Assembly (NCBI GenBank): GCA_029866125.1 | Contig: JARWZZ010000015.1 | Span: 310,001 to 374,000 of the forward strand | DNA: 64,000 bases | Origin: Limnobacter sp. | Lineage (GTDB): Bacteria; Pseudomonadota; Gammaproteobacteria; Burkholderiales; Burkholderiaceae_B | Direction: 5' to 3' | Shown here: positions 17,503 to 27,241 of the stretch, piece by piece | Layout: each line of letters starts with the position of its first letter | How positions within the stretch are numbered: the stretch's first letter is position 1 | Notes under the pieces: generated by a model | What the model was told of the DNA's origin: nothing | What the model saw: only the letters and a program-made list of their open reading frames with translations | Database searches by the model: none | Position numbers and translations under genes: made by a program

Positions 17503-18378
17503 ATGAAAGGTATTATTTTAGCGGGCGGGTCTGGCACTCGCCTGTACCCAGCAACTGTCGCGGTCAGCAAGCAGTTGATGCCCGTGTATGACAAGCCCAT
17601 GATTTATTACCCGCTGAGCACGTTGATGCTGGCTGGCATTCGGGACATTCTGATTATTTCAACCCCGCAAGACACGCCACGCTTTGAGCAATTGCTTGGC
17701 AACGGCAAGTCTTGGGGCATTAACTTACAATATGCAGTGCAGCCCAGCCCTGACGGTTTGGCCCAAGCCTTTTTGATTGGTGAAGAATTCATCAACGGCG
17801 AGCCTTGCGCTTTGATACTGGGCGACAACCTGTTTTACGGCAACGACTTGGTGGACCAATTGCGTGCTGCAGCCCGCAAAGAAAGCGGGGCCACCGTGTT
17901 TGCCTACCCGGTGAAAGACCCTGAGCGCTATGGCGTGGTGGAGTTTGACACCAACGGGCATGCCATTTCGATTGAAGAAAAGCCAGCCAAACCCAAAAGC
18001 CGTTACGCAGTGACCGGTTTGTATTTTTATGATCGAACGGTTGTTCAAGCCGCCAAAACCATCAAACCCTCCGTGCGTGGCGAGCTTGAAATCACCGATT
18101 TGAATCATTTGTACTTGGACAACGGCACGCTGGACGTACAAGTGATGAGCCGCGGCCATGCTTGGTTGGACACAGGCACACACGACAGCTTGCTTGAAGC
18201 CGCTTTATTCATCCAAACCCTTGAAAAGCGCCAAGGCCTGAAAGTGGCTTGCCCGGAAGAAATTTCATGGCGCTGCGGTTGGATTAACGACGCTGAGTTT
18301 GAAGCCTTGGCCAAGCCTTTGGCAAAAAGCGGCTACGGCCAATACATGCTGGACATACTGACCCAAAGGGTCTACTAA
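17503..18378 (+). CDS. rmlA: RmlA, glucose-1-phosphate thymidylyltransferase
   Basis: A 291-residue enzyme making dTDP-glucose from dTTP and glucose 1-phosphate, first step of dTDP-L-rhamnose synthesis. The ATG at 17503 gives the family N-terminus [18 protein letters not shown] with the nucleotide-binding G-G-x-G-T-R-L motif; earlier ATGs at 17470 and 17491 are in frame but would add an unusual extension. ILGDNLFYG and [17 protein letters not shown] are conserved segments, and [10 protein letters not shown] near residue 168 is typical. It starts a three-gene rml cluster. Confidence 0.96.
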   Translation: MKGIILAGGSGTRLYPATVAVSKQLMPVYDKPMIYYPLSTLMLAGIRDILIISTPQDTPRFEQLLGNGKSWGINLQYAVQPSPDGLAQAFLIGEEFINGEPCALILGDNLFYGNDLVDQLRAAARKESGATVFAYPVKDPERYGVVEFDTNGHAISIEEKPAKPKSRYAVTGLYFYDRTVVQAAKTIKPSVRGELEITDLNHLYLDNGTLDVQVMSRGHAWLDTGTHDSLLEAALFIQTLEKRQGLKVACPEEISWRCGWINDAEFEALAKPLAKSGYGQYMLDILTQRVY

Positions 18379-18395
18379 AGACGGGTTGATTGAAC

Positions 18396-18977
18396 ATGAA
18401 AGCCAATGAAACCAAACTGGCAGGTGTATACCTGCTGGAGCCTTCTGTGTTTGGCGATGCGCGGGGGTATTTTTTCGAAAGTTTCAACAACAAAAAGTTT
18501 GAATCTTTGACCGGGTTTTTGCCCCACTTTGTGCAAGACAATCAAAGCAAATCCAGCAAAGGTGTGCTGCGCGGCCTGCACTACCAAGTCACCCCCAAAG
18601 CGCAAGGCAAACTGGTGCGGGTTGTGAAAGGCGCGGTGTTTGATGTGGCGGTGGATATACGCCCCGACTCGCCCACCTTTGGGCAATGGGAAGGTGTGGA
18701 ACTGTCGGAAGACAACCACGCGCAACTGTGGATACCACCGGGCCTGGCCCATGGCTTTGTGACCCTGACTGATGAAGCAATTTTCCAGTACAAAGTGACG
18801 GACTACTGGAGCAAAGACCATGAAAAATGCCTGAAATGGAACGACCCGGAGTTAAAAATTGATTGGGGCTTTGAGGGCGAGCCTTTGGTCAGCCCCAAGG
18901 ACGCAGAGGGCCAAAGCTTTGCAGACTTCAAACATGAATTGCTGAACACCATCAGCCAAAACATTCAAGTGAAATAA
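18396..18977 (+). CDS. rmlC: RmlC, dTDP-4-dehydrorhamnose 3,5-epimerase
   Basis: A 193-residue cupin-type epimerase acting on dTDP-4-keto-6-deoxyglucose. Conserved segments are [30 protein letters not shown] with the catalytic-site His, [22 protein letters not shown] and IPPGLAHGF. The ATG at 18396 is preferred to a TTG two codons earlier. It lies 17 bases after rmlA and ends one base before the rmlB start. Length is usual for the family. Confidence 0.96.
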   Translation: MKANETKLAGVYLLEPSVFGDARGYFFESFNNKKFESLTGFLPHFVQDNQSKSSKGVLRGLHYQVTPKAQGKLVRVVKGAVFDVAVDIRPDSPTFGQWEGVELSEDNHAQLWIPPGLAHGFVTLTDEAIFQYKVTDYWSKDHEKCLKWNDPELKIDWGFEGEPLVSPKDAEGQSFADFKHELLNTISQNIQVK

Positions 18978-18978
18978 A

Positions 18979-20037
18979 ATGACAATCATCGTGACCGGCT
19001 CAGCCGGATTTATTGGCAGTTGCTATGTACGCCAACATGTAGGCTCAAGCGATGAGCCTGTTATTAGCCTTGATGCACTGACCTACGCAGGGCACCTCAG
19101 CACCTTGCTGCCAGTGATGGACAAACCCAGCCACACCTTTGTACACGGCAACATTGGCGACAAAGGTTTGGTCAGCAAACTGTTGGCAGAGCACAAGCCC
19201 CGCGCGATTTTGAACTTTGCGGCTGAAAGCCATGTGGACCGCTCAATCCTTGGACCCGAAGAATTTATACAAACCAATGTGCTGGGCACATTCAGGCTGC
19301 TGGAATGCGCCCGTGAATACTGGCAAGGCTTGGAAGGCGAGGCAAAAGCCAACTTCCGCTTTTTGCATGTCAGCACCGATGAGGTGTACGGCACTTTGGG
19401 CAAAGACGACGCACCTTTTGCCGAGGACAACAAGTACGAACCCAACAGCCCTTACTCAGCCAGCAAAGCAGCATCTGACCATTTGGTGCGGGCGTGGCAC
19501 CACACCTATGGCTTGCCTGTGTTAACCACCAATTGCAGCAACAACTACGGGCCTTACCACTTCCCGGAAAAGTTGATTCCGCTGGTGATTATGAACGCCC
19601 TGAACGGCAAGCCATTGCCCATCTACGGCGATGGACAGCAAATACGCGACTGGCTTTATGTTGAAGACCACACCCGCGCCATACGCCGTGTGCTGGAGGG
19701 CGGCCGCTTGGGTGAAACTTACAACATTGGCGGCTGGAACGAGAAAGCCAACCTGGATATAGTCAACACCATTTGCAGTATTTTGGATGACCTTCAACCC
19801 AAGGCCGATGGCAGCAGCTATGCCTCACAAATTACCTTTGTGAAAGACCGCCCAGGCCACGACCGCCGCTACGCAATTGATGCCCGCAAAATTGAACGCG
19901 AGCTGGGCTGGAAGCCGGAGGAAACTTTTGAAACCGGCATCCGCAAAACCGTGGAATGGTACTTGACCAACCAGCAATGGGCCACCCAAGTGACCGAGAA
20001 AGGTTACAGGGAGTGGTTGGAGAAGCAGTACGGGTGA
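18979..20037 (+). CDS. rmlB: RmlB, dTDP-glucose 4,6-dehydratase
   Basis: A 352-residue short-chain dehydrogenase/reductase. It has the NAD-binding GSAGFIGS motif at residues 7-14, the [11 protein letters not shown] segment, STDEVYG, and the [22 protein letters not shown] active-site helix (YxxxK). It converts dTDP-glucose to dTDP-4-keto-6-deoxyglucose. It comes last in the cluster rather than first, and rmlD (the final reductase) is absent. The cluster ends convergently against hipA, 11 bases away. Confidence 0.96.
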   Translation: MTIIVTGSAGFIGSCYVRQHVGSSDEPVISLDALTYAGHLSTLLPVMDKPSHTFVHGNIGDKGLVSKLLAEHKPRAILNFAAESHVDRSILGPEEFIQTNVLGTFRLLECAREYWQGLEGEAKANFRFLHVSTDEVYGTLGKDDAPFAEDNKYEPNSPYSASKAASDHLVRAWHHTYGLPVLTTNCSNNYGPYHFPEKLIPLVIMNALNGKPLPIYGDGQQIRDWLYVEDHTRAIRRVLEGGRLGETYNIGGWNEKANLDIVNTICSILDDLQPKADGSSYASQITFVKDRPGHDRRYAIDARKIERELGWKPEETFETGIRKTVEWYLTNQQWATQVTEKGYREWLEKQYG

Positions 20038-20048
20038 GGTAGTACGGT

Positions 20049-21383
20049 TTAAGTTGAGCGGCGCTCTCCAAGCAATGGCGAGCGACCAACGACGGCTCGT
20101 TTTGTTTTCTTCACTGGGGCCGTCTCTGAAAATTGAGCCTGTTCGATTTGGGAACTTAGATTCGGTAGGCTCCAAGTTTTCTTAAGTCTTAAGCTGTTCA
20201 TGCCCTCATTCCAAGTACGGAGCATTCGTTTACCAATTTCTTGAAAATGAGGGTATTCCTGCGCTGTACGAATGAGCTCTGGGCTCACCTTGACCACGGC
20301 CTCACACAGACTTTCAATGCGCTGCTGAAGCTCAGACGGCTTAATATTGCAGCGCTTTTGCATAAACAGCACAAACTCATTTCCGGGCATCCAGGTTTTG
20401 CGACCGGCCAAGGATAGTCCCGGGGGGCTCAAGTGATAATCATCATAGACCGTGATAGTCAACATGTCATAGATCGGGGCAAGCCATATTTGAGATTTAC
20501 TTGAGTACAACAATGCGATGTTCTTGCTGTGGCAATCTGCATTTCGCAAAAGGTAGGTCAGAATCAGTAAATCCGCCAGCTCAGATAAAGCTTGGTTGCG
20601 CTGGGGAATGTCTAGGATTATGTCACCTATTCGATTGACCACTTTCTCCCAAGTTGTTTCATACTTCTGCTCAGGATTTAAGGCCAGCAAGCTGCATAAA
20701 TCCTCCATACCTAATCGGTTCCCTGTTACTGCGTCGGTATCAAATCTACTTACAATCAGTGCTTGGCCGTCGTCGGAGACCTGCGTTTGGGCCGTTCGCA
20801 GACCAGCGGTTCGAGCCACCTGCATGCAAAGATGTTCATTAAGTGCGACCCCCGGAAGTCTGGCCGTCGTGCCCTTGATAATGTAGTGTTCTGTGGCCAA
20901 AGTGCCCTTACTGAGTTCGACAATTGAATTGTTCAAAAATTTGGGAACAACGCCAGATACGCCTGATACCGCATGGCGCCTAACAAGCCTCACAAACGCC
21001 TCTTCAGAGTTATCACCTTTTAAGATTTCAGCCAATTCGAAAGGAACGGGCGCTGTCGTGGGGTCTGCACCGATTGGGGCTACTTTGACCCGCCCGATGG
21101 CGTTTCTGCCTACAACCGACAGTAGACTCAAAGGAGATGCACCAACATGCGGCCCGAGCTCTTCTTTCAAAATGGAAAGCAAGAACCCTTCGGGCAGATT
21201 CATTTTGAATATGGGGTGTAATTCTGGATAGGTGTACGATTCGGTTTGAACGGGCATCAGCAATGACACAAACTGATCGGGTTTCACCTGATCGTGATAA
21301 GTCATCACATGCTTGAAGCTGTCCGGTGAATCCAGTGTGGCCACCGGCACATCATTCACAAATACGTGCAGTTTTAAGCTCAC
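20049..21383 (-). CDS. hipA: HipA-type toxin kinase
   Basis: A 444-residue HipA-family Ser/Thr kinase. The N-terminal subdomain (about 1-110) carries the HipA couple-hipA fold; the kinase core includes EHYIIKGTTARLPGVALNEHLCM and the catalytic loop D283-CHSK-N288 (RNADCHSKNIAL), then the metal-binding Asp in IYDMLT. HipA halts growth by phosphorylating glutamyl-tRNA synthetase in E. coli; targets vary among homologues. Its ATG lies 14 bases after the hipB stop. The C-terminus has a basic extension. Intact motifs suggest an active toxin. Confidence 0.9.
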   Translation of the reverse strand: MSLKLHVFVNDVPVATLDSPDSFKHVMTYHDQVKPDQFVSLLMPVQTESYTYPELHPIFKMNLPEGFLLSILKEELGPHVGASPLSLLSVVGRNAIGRVKVAPIGADPTTAPVPFELAEILKGDNSEEAFVRLVRRHAVSGVSGVVPKFLNNSIVELSKGTLATEHYIIKGTTARLPGVALNEHLCMQVARTAGLRTAQTQVSDDGQALIVSRFDTDAVTGNRLGMEDLCSLLALNPEQKYETTWEKVVNRIGDIILDIPQRNQALSELADLLILTYLLRNADCHSKNIALLYSSKSQIWLAPIYDMLTITVYDDYHLSPPGLSLAGRKTWMPGNEFVLFMQKRCNIKPSELQQRIESLCEAVVKVSPELIRTAQEYPHFQEIGKRMLRTWNEGMNSLRLKKTWSLPNLSSQIEQAQFSETAPVKKTKRAVVGRSPLLGERRST

Positions 21384-21397
21384 AGTAGCCTCATATG

Positions 21398-21655
21398 CTA
21401 CTGCCCTGACATGCGTTCGTTTAACGCATCTTGCAAGGTGAAGCTGTTATCGGTTTTGGTAAAGGCCAATTCACAACCTAAGACATTCAGAAGTCTTAGC
21501 AGTTTGGCAGAACCAAACTCTGCCACCCCACCCGTTTCAAATCTGGCCAAGGTGGACTGGCCTAGGCCGGCCAACTGAGCCAACTCTTTTTGCGTCAGCC
21601 CCTTGGCCTGCCTTAACTTGGCCAACTCGTAACCCAACTCGTCAAACGTTTTCAC
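21398..21655 (-). CDS. hipB: HipB-type antitoxin with Xre helix-turn-helix
   Basis: 85 residues. A helix-turn-helix of the Xre/Cro type spans about residues 8-65: LRQAKGLTQKELAQLAGLGQ and STLARFETGG. The short C-terminal segment (LAFTKTDNSFTLQDALNERM) matches HipB tails that contact HipA. It would bind its own promoter and neutralise HipA. It is placed upstream of hipA as usual. The 218 bases upstream (21656-21873) are AT-rich and probably hold the promoter and operator, but I cannot define an operator. Confidence 0.88.
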   Translation of the reverse strand: MKTFDELGYELAKLRQAKGLTQKELAQLAGLGQSTLARFETGGVAEFGSAKLLRLLNVLGCELAFTKTDNSFTLQDALNERMSGQ

Positions 21656-21873
21656 ATTTATGCCGTATTTGTTATTATATTAAGCACTAGATTACAGGCG
21701 AAAACAAGCTAAATCAATTTAAATCATTGCTTTACAACGATAGTCAATAAATTTTTGTTTTCTTAATTATATCAAATACAGCATAAGTATGACACGTTGG
21801 CAGTTGGGTGCCTGCACTGTATAAGAGGTATGCGCATTCCGTACTGTGATGTTAAAGAGTTCTTTAATACCAT

Positions 21874-23145
21874 TCACAAAAAATAAAACGCCACCGCTGC
21901 AACCCCAGTCGGCAGCAATGCCGCGCCCAGCAGCCCTAGGGCAGACACAGCACCATCCGGAAACTGGCTTCGCAGCAAACTGAGGCCAGCCGGGTTGGGT
22001 GCGTTGGCAATGACGGTCAAACCGCCGCCAGTCACAGCGCCTGCCACCAAGGCGTAGCGGAATGCATCTGAAGTGCCTTCAATCAAAGACCCCAAGTAAG
22101 TCAAAGCCGCATTGTCGGTAATTGCAGTCAATGCAATGGCCGCTACAAACAGGACACCGGGCTCCAAATCACTCACTGCAGGCTGCAACCACCACTGCTG
22201 CATGCCACCCAATACCACCAAACCTGCCAAGAAAAACGCCACCAGCAAACCTTCTTTGAGCAGCAAGGGCGACTGAAAACTAGAATAAGCCGCTGTATAA
22301 CCCAAGAAGAACAAAAATAGCCCCAAGAAAACTGCGGGATGGTGGGCAAACACCACCACACCAGCCAAAAACGCCAGATGGATCACCATAGCAATAATGG
22401 GCACTGGTGGTAAGTTGGCGTCAGCGCGATCAGCTGGATTTTCAGATCCAATTTTCTTCAAATGCGGGGCAGTCAATACTGCAAACACACTGGCGTTGAT
22501 CAACACGGCAATCACCGCTTTCCAACCAAACTGGCTCAGCATGAAGGCGGAATCCCAACCCCATGTGCCCGCCACAATCAAAACCGGCGGGGCGGCATAA
22601 GCAGTCAGCACCCCACCAATCGATATATTGACGAACAACACACCAATGCCGCCGTAGCGTACCCACACGGGCAACTTGGTATTGAACAACACTTCCTTCA
22701 GCAACAAGGCGGCCAGCGTCATTGCTGCGGGCTCAGTGATTAAACTACCCAACAAGGGAACTACCGCCAAGCCCAACCAGGTAATGGCAACAGGTTGCTG
22801 CAAGGGTATGAACTTGGCCATGGCATACACCAAAATTCGCGCAGCCTCCAACACGGGCCTACTGGCGGCCACCACCATAATCACAAATACAAACAGCGGT
22901 TCCACATACTTGCGGGTGTCCACATACTCCACGGCCTGCGTCATTCCCGATGTAAAGGCCATGGCCACCACCAAGAAAAACGCCCAAATACCAAATACGG
23001 CCTCCACCTCGCCCAACAAGTGAAATAGGCCGCTGTGGCGTGGTGAGCGGTGGGAAAGCTTCTCGAATACGCTGGCTGAGAATGTGTGTAAAAGTGCACC
23101 GGCAAAAAGCAAGGCCGCTATCCACTGAATGGTGGTTGGATTCAT
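21874..23145 (-). CDS. Putative Na+/H+ antiporter membrane protein
   Basis: A 423-residue polytopic membrane protein with about ten hydrophobic segments. It resembles the putative Na+/H+ antiporter family Na_H_antiport_2: SLITEPAAMTLAALLL, NISIGGVLTAYAAPPVLIVAGTWGWD, and AITDNAALTYLGSLIEGTSDAFRYALVAGAVTGGGLTVIANAPNPAG in the second half, the last being like the arsenite/NhaD superfamily's repeated motif. Function is by family only; the transported ion is not proven. It is transcribed alone, divergently from the sulfate-binding protein gene. Confidence 0.82.
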   Translation of the reverse strand: MNPTTIQWIAALLFAGALLHTFSASVFEKLSHRSPRHSGLFHLLGEVEAVFGIWAFFLVVAMAFTSGMTQAVEYVDTRKYVEPLFVFVIMVVAASRPVLEAARILVYAMAKFIPLQQPVAITWLGLAVVPLLGSLITEPAAMTLAALLLKEVLFNTKLPVWVRYGGIGVLFVNISIGGVLTAYAAPPVLIVAGTWGWDSAFMLSQFGWKAVIAVLINASVFAVLTAPHLKKIGSENPADRADANLPPVPIIAMVIHLAFLAGVVVFAHHPAVFLGLFLFFLGYTAAYSSFQSPLLLKEGLLVAFFLAGLVVLGGMQQWWLQPAVSDLEPGVLFVAAIALTAITDNAALTYLGSLIEGTSDAFRYALVAGAVTGGGLTVIANAPNPAGLSLLRSQFPDGAVSALGLLGAALLPTGVAAVAFYFL

Positions 23146-23234
23146 TCTTTCATCCCTATATTTATTGTTTTACATTTAAAGGGACTCTGCTTCTCGCACT
23201 TAAGTTCCCAAGCTGAATATGGGTATAAGAAATA

Positions 23235-23242
23235 GTTCGTTC
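23235..23242 (+). promoter_or_regulatory. GTTCGTTC element upstream of the sulfate-binding protein gene
   Basis: GTTCGTTC sits 64 bases before the start at 23306, behind TATAAGAAATA. The same octamer occurs 56 bases before cysT. The shared sequence at two sulfate-transport promoters suggests a CysB-type activator site; this is inference. Confidence 0.4.
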
Positions 23243-23305
23243 ACATCAGGTGGATGCATCAGTACATTGGGCCCTGTTCGATTATTAATGTTCAGGAATT
23301 CCATC

Positions 23306-24325
23306 ATGAAAAAAAATCCAATTCGCCAACTTTTGGCCGTCGGCTCTGTGGCTGCAGCAGCCCTGGGCTTTGCATCCAGCGCTTGGGCCGACATTTCCCT
23401 GCTGAATGTGTCTTATGACCCCACGCGCGAGTTTTATCAAGAATTTAACCCTGAGTTTGCCAAGCACTGGAAAGCCAAAACTGGCGAAACAGTCACGGTC
23501 AAGCAATCCCACGGTGGCTCTGGCAAGCAAGCACGGTCTGTAATCGACGGCTTGGAAGCCGATGTGGTCACCTTGGCATTGGGCTACGACATCACTGAAA
23601 TTTCCGAGCGCAGCAAAAAACTACCTGCCAACTGGCAATCGCTTCTGCCCAACAACAGCTCACCTTACACCTCCACCATTGTGTTTTTGGTGCGCAAAGG
23701 CAACCCCAAGGGTTTGAAAGACTGGGACGATTTGGTCAAACCCGGCGTGCAAGTGATTACGCCAAACCCAAAAACATCTGGCGGTGCCCGTTGGAACTAC
23801 CTGGCAGCCTGGGGCTTTGCGCTGGATAAAAACAAAGGTAGCGAAGCAGCGGCCAAAGACTTCGTCAGCAAACTGCTGAAAAACGTGCCCGTGCTGGACT
23901 CGGGTGCCCGTGGATCTACAAACACATTTGTACAACGCGGCATTGGTGATGTGCTGCTGGCTTGGGAAAACGAAGCCTTTTTGGCTGTGAATGAGCTGGG
24001 CCCGGACAAGTTCGAAATTATTGTGCCCTCAGTGTCCATCCTGGCTGAACCCCCAGTCGCAGTGGTAACTGGCAACACCGACAAGCGTGGCACCACTGCC
24101 GCCGCCAAAGCTTATTTGGAGTATTTGTACTCGCCTGTGGGGCAAAAACTTGCAGCATCCAATTACTACCGCCCCAGCAAGCCTGAACTGGCTGACCCGA
24201 AGGATGTTGCACGCTTCCCGAAGGTAAAAACTTTCACCATCGACGGCAAATTTGGCGGATGGGAAAAGGCCCAGAAGACGCACTTCTCAGACGGCGGAAC
24301 GTTTGATCAGTTGTTTCAAAGATAA
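23306..24325 (+). CDS. sbp: Periplasmic sulfate-binding protein
   Basis: A 339-residue ABC binding protein. The ATG at 23306, 8 bases after AGGA, gives a signal peptide ending near SSAWA. Family segments are [38 protein letters not shown] (sulfate-binding loop), [11 protein letters not shown] and [16 protein letters not shown]. It delivers sulfate or thiosulfate to the CysTWA transporter. cysP is an alternative name. The transporter genes follow only after about 3 kb of unrelated DNA. Confidence 0.94.
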   Translation: MKKNPIRQLLAVGSVAAAALGFASSAWADISLLNVSYDPTREFYQEFNPEFAKHWKAKTGETVTVKQSHGGSGKQARSVIDGLEADVVTLALGYDITEISERSKKLPANWQSLLPNNSSPYTSTIVFLVRKGNPKGLKDWDDLVKPGVQVITPNPKTSGGARWNYLAAWGFALDKNKGSEAAAKDFVSKLLKNVPVLDSGARGSTNTFVQRGIGDVLLAWENEAFLAVNELGPDKFEIIVPSVSILAEPPVAVVTGNTDKRGTTAAAKAYLEYLYSPVGQKLAASNYYRPSKPELADPKDVARFPKVKTFTIDGKFGGWEKAQKTHFSDGGTFDQLFQR

Positions 24326-24350
24326 ATAGGGAAGGGTTGACAGGTCAATG

Positions 24351-24387
24351 ATTTGGCTCTGCAGAACTTGGTTCTGCAGAGCCAAAT
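24351..24387. repeat. Perfect 17-bp inverted repeat with 3-base loop
   Basis: ATTTGGCTCTGCAGAAC (24351-24367) and its exact reverse complement GTTCTGCAGAGCCAAAT (24371-24387) flank loop TTG. It lies 25 bases after the sulfate-binding gene stop. No T-run follows on either strand, so if it terminates transcription it does so without the usual tail. It also marks the left edge of the accessory insert. Confidence 0.92.
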
Positions 24388-24454
24388 TGCATTTGAACCT
24401 GTATGTCATCAGATGCTACTCAGTTGTCCTAAGGATAAATTGCAGACTGAGAGC

Positions 24455-26548
24455 ATGACAAAGACCTATGGACTTCCCAACCCACCAAGTGTTCATATTG
24501 AAACCCACACACGTACCAGTGAGAGTGCTTGGGATTCAGTGGCGTCGCCGCAAAGAAAGGGAATCCTAGCTAGAACCATCAATCGTATTTTCCAAAGCGG
24601 CGGCGACCTTGGAAAAAGTCCGATCAATTTGTCACGACCCACGTTTCTGTCAAAAGTTACCCCATTTGCAAGTTCACAGGATTTGGTCGCCTGCTTTCGC
24701 AAGGTGTTTATTTCTGTTCAAACCAAAGCGCAACAACCGAGTGATGCTTCACTGAGTGCGTCAAACCAATTCCCCCATGCAATGGAGTACACCGTCCAAT
24801 CCAGCGCAAAAGGTTTCACTGAGAAAAAATGGGATTTGCTGAGGGCTTTGCCTTCACTCGAAAACTTGCTCGAGCACAAACAGGGTTTTGCTTTGGTCCG
24901 CAGTGCGGGGTCAACATCTCAAATTGCTCCACTTCAAGAATATTTGGAAATTCATGAAGGGTATGAGTTATCAAGCTATTCTAAAATTGTGGGTCTGAGG
25001 GCTACAAATCAAGGGCACCCCGACAAACCCGCATGGCTGATGGAAATTTACGACCGTGGATTGGGGCAAATCATCGAGGTTCCCATCACCGAAATCGAGA
25101 TGGCTGACACCGACTCAGATGCAGACCTGCCTTCAAAGTTAACTCGCATCAAAGCATCAATGGACCAGCATTTGCAAGCAATCCATCCTGCTTTTCAAGA
25201 CAGCCCGGTGCAACCCGCAATACTGTGCCCCAGCAATCCTCGTCTAGCAATATTGGCCACCACGCAAGAGGAGCTTATTTCCCGTCAACAAAGGGGGGAA
25301 ATTTGCATGCCCAGGGGCGACTCACCCGCTGTTTGGCTGGATTATGCTGAAGAAGTGCTGGGTCAACTGACCGGTACAACCCAAGGGTTTATCAATGAAG
25401 AAAGTACGGATTTTGCAAACTTCTATCATTTCCACCTGAGTCGTCAAAACAAAGAAAATACCCAGCTGGGCCGATCGATTGGAGCCAGTTTGGTGACTGA
25501 AAAATCGTCACCCTTCAAAGCCGATCAAATCCGTGGGTACAAACGGCACCCAATTTGGGTTGAAAGCAGCACGGAGCAAAGCGCCACTGTGGCTCCAGCT
25601 AGCGCAACAGTGGCACAACCCACGCCAGCAGTTCCTGGGTATGTACGACCACTTCAGCTAGACGACATCAGGCCTGCCTTTAGGCCCTCAAAATCGGATG
25701 ACACCACGGCTTATAAGTACGTAGGTGAGCAAATGCAATGCGGACTTCAGGCCTTGAATTCTTATTTTCAAGGTCCGGTCTTGGACGTTAATCAAACGGT
25801 TTTTTTATACGCAGACCGGGCTGAACAAGTATGTACCGATGCATTCAATGCACGGCCAGAGGAAATGCGCGGCCTTCTTCACCCCAAACTTCTTCAGGCG
25901 TTTAAAGCCGGGCAAAGCTGCACCATAAGCAGAGCTGACTTCTTTCCAGCGGATATCAACAATTTTCCAAACGTCAATGACGTAGAAATTCCGGATGGCA
26001 TTGAAGACGAGTGGAAAAAGTTGTTCAACATGACGCACTCCCACTTGAACTACATGGATGACCGCGATTTTTATAACGCAACAACGCAGCTTGTGGTGTC
26101 ACCCAGCCAGTGGATTTCCTGCTTCAAGGGCATGGAGATGGAAACCTTGCTGAGCACGATCAACACACTACTGGCAAGTAGAACGGTGGGTTCGGGATGG
26201 GACCATTTGCCAAACCGGGTAGAGCATCACCAAATTGCCACCCATTTGCCATCTGCAGATGAGGATAGGTCCGTTCTGGCAGAGCGGATACTTCAATCAC
26301 AGGCCTTTTACAAGGCTTTGGGCAAAGACTTCCCCATGCTTTTGTTAAGGGGCCAAGGGGGCGCGGGTGGTTCGAACCACTACTTTGCAGTCACTCAAAA
26401 CCAACAGGGGCGTTGGTTGAATTTGAATGCCGAAGGGGCCAAAAGCAACGGGATTCAACCTTGCAGTGTGTTTTCAGAGGAAAACGCGCTTGCAGAGGCT
26501 CTGAAAGAGCACTCCGTTACCCACATCGTCTGCCCAAAACTGATCTAG
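24455..26548 (+). CDS. Large protein with Josephin-like cysteine protease C-terminus, possible effector
   Basis: 697 residues from the ATG at 24455. In-frame TTGs at 24440 (behind AAGGAT) and 24353 (inside the hairpin) and an ATG at 24413 are alternatives. No signal peptide or membrane helix. The first 370 residues match nothing I know; a Pro/Ala/Thr linker follows (about 375-395). The C-terminal domain carries EQMQCGLQALNSYFQGP (Cys429, codon 25739), GSNHYFAVTQ (His642, codon 26378) and GRWLNLNAEG (Asn658, codon 26426). Order and context resemble ataxin-3 Cys14, His119 and Asn134, including the HWF and WFNLN segments, but with about 108 extra residues between Cys and His. A ubiquitin-directed protease role is inference. 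Confidence 0.55.
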   Translation: MTKTYGLPNPPSVHIETHTRTSESAWDSVASPQRKGILARTINRIFQSGGDLGKSPINLSRPTFLSKVTPFASSQDLVACFRKVFISVQTKAQQPSDASLSASNQFPHAMEYTVQSSAKGFTEKKWDLLRALPSLENLLEHKQGFALVRSAGSTSQIAPLQEYLEIHEGYELSSYSKIVGLRATNQGHPDKPAWLMEIYDRGLGQIIEVPITEIEMADTDSDADLPSKLTRIKASMDQHLQAIHPAFQDSPVQPAILCPSNPRLAILATTQEELISRQQRGEICMPRGDSPAVWLDYAEEVLGQLTGTTQGFINEESTDFANFYHFHLSRQNKENTQLGRSIGASLVTEKSSPFKADQIRGYKRHPIWVESSTEQSATVAPASATVAQPTPAVPGYVRPLQLDDIRPAFRPSKSDDTTAYKYVGEQMQCGLQALNSYFQGPVLDVNQTVFLYADRAEQVCTDAFNARPEEMRGLLHPKLLQAFKAGQSCTISRADFFPADINNFPNVNDVEIPDGIEDEWKKLFNMTHSHLNYMDDRDFYNATTQLVVSPSQWISCFKGMEMETLLSTINTLLASRTVGSGWDHLPNRVEHHQIATHLPSADEDRSVLAERILQSQAFYKALGKDFPMLLLRGQGGAGGSNHYFAVTQNQQGRWLNLNAEGAKSNGIQPCSVFSEENALAEALKEHSVTHIVCPKLI

Positions 26549-26577
26549 GATAAATGATGCATTCAATTCCAAATACT

Positions 26578-26991
26578 TTATAGAGCAATTGCTTTGACAT
26601 GCCCCATGTTGCCGTATTGAATCAGATTCATGTCTGCAGTAATCAAAGGCACACCCAAGTGCCTGGCTGTGGACACGATGATGCGGTCGGCGGGGTCAGG
26701 GTTGATCCCATCTGGCAAACGGGTGCTGGCGACAGAAATTTCCGCAGTCAATGGCTCAAGCCGAATACCCGGCAGAGCCAACGCAATCTGAATCCACTCC
26801 CCCACATCTTTGTCCAAACGCAGGCGGCCTTTGCTGACCAACATGGCAATTTCCCAAGGCGTAATGGCAGAAACAAACACCGCGTTGAGTGCCGCTGCCT
26901 GATTGATGAGCGCCAACGGCTGACGACCAAGCCTAGAGTTCCCAGTCAGCAACCAGATCAGAACGTGTGTGTCTAGCAAAACCCCGCTCAC
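26578..26991 (-). CDS. vapC: PIN-domain toxin (VapC family)
   Basis: A 137-residue PIN-domain ribonuclease. Acidic positions expected for metal binding are visible: LLDTHVLIWLL (Asp7), SAITPWEIAML (Glu near 47), and DPADRIIVSTARHLGVPLITAD (Asp near 100 and 119). VapC toxins cut tRNA or rRNA. The start overlaps the antitoxin stop by 4 bases (26988-26991). It ends 29 bases after, and convergent with, the Josephin-like gene. Confidence 0.9.
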   Translation of the reverse strand: MSGVLLDTHVLIWLLTGNSRLGRQPLALINQAAALNAVFVSAITPWEIAMLVSKGRLRLDKDVGEWIQIALALPGIRLEPLTAEISVASTRLPDGINPDPADRIIVSTARHLGVPLITADMNLIQYGNMGHVKAIAL

Positions 26992-27218
26992 TGAGTTGCG
27001 TCCCAGTCGTTGTCCAGTGGCGCGATGATGTCCCCCTCATACAAAACACTGCCTTGAAGCGCTCCAAACAAAGGGGTCTCATCCGCAATGGGAACCAGCC
27101 TAGCAACAGGCTTGCCGTGTTTGGTGATGGTCAATGGTTCTTTGCTTGCAGCCACTTCATCCAAAAGCTTCAAGCATTTCGCCTTGAAATCCCCAGCCCC
27201 GATGGAATGTATTGCCAT
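26988..27218 (-). CDS. Phd/YefM-type antitoxin
   Basis: 76 residues of the Phd/YefM antitoxin fold: AGDFKAKCLKLLDEVAASKEPLTITKHGKPVARLVPI is the typical dimerisation and DNA-binding part, and the acidic tail (EGDIIAPLDNDWDATQ) would wrap the toxin. Paired with the PIN toxin through a 4-base overlap. It should repress its own promoter; an ATGGT-ACCAT inverted repeat lies 24 bases upstream of its start. Confidence 0.9.
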   Translation of the reverse strand: MAIHSIGAGDFKAKCLKLLDEVAASKEPLTITKHGKPVARLVPIADETPLFGALQGSVLYEGDIIAPLDNDWDATQ

Positions 27219-27241
27219 AACTGCCCCTTTATAAAACCACT

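Noticed and set aside
21656-21873. AT-rich gap upstream of hipB examined for an RNA gene or IS remnant
   Set aside because: No inverted repeats, tRNA-like fold or transposase fragment seen; probably only the hipBA promoter region.
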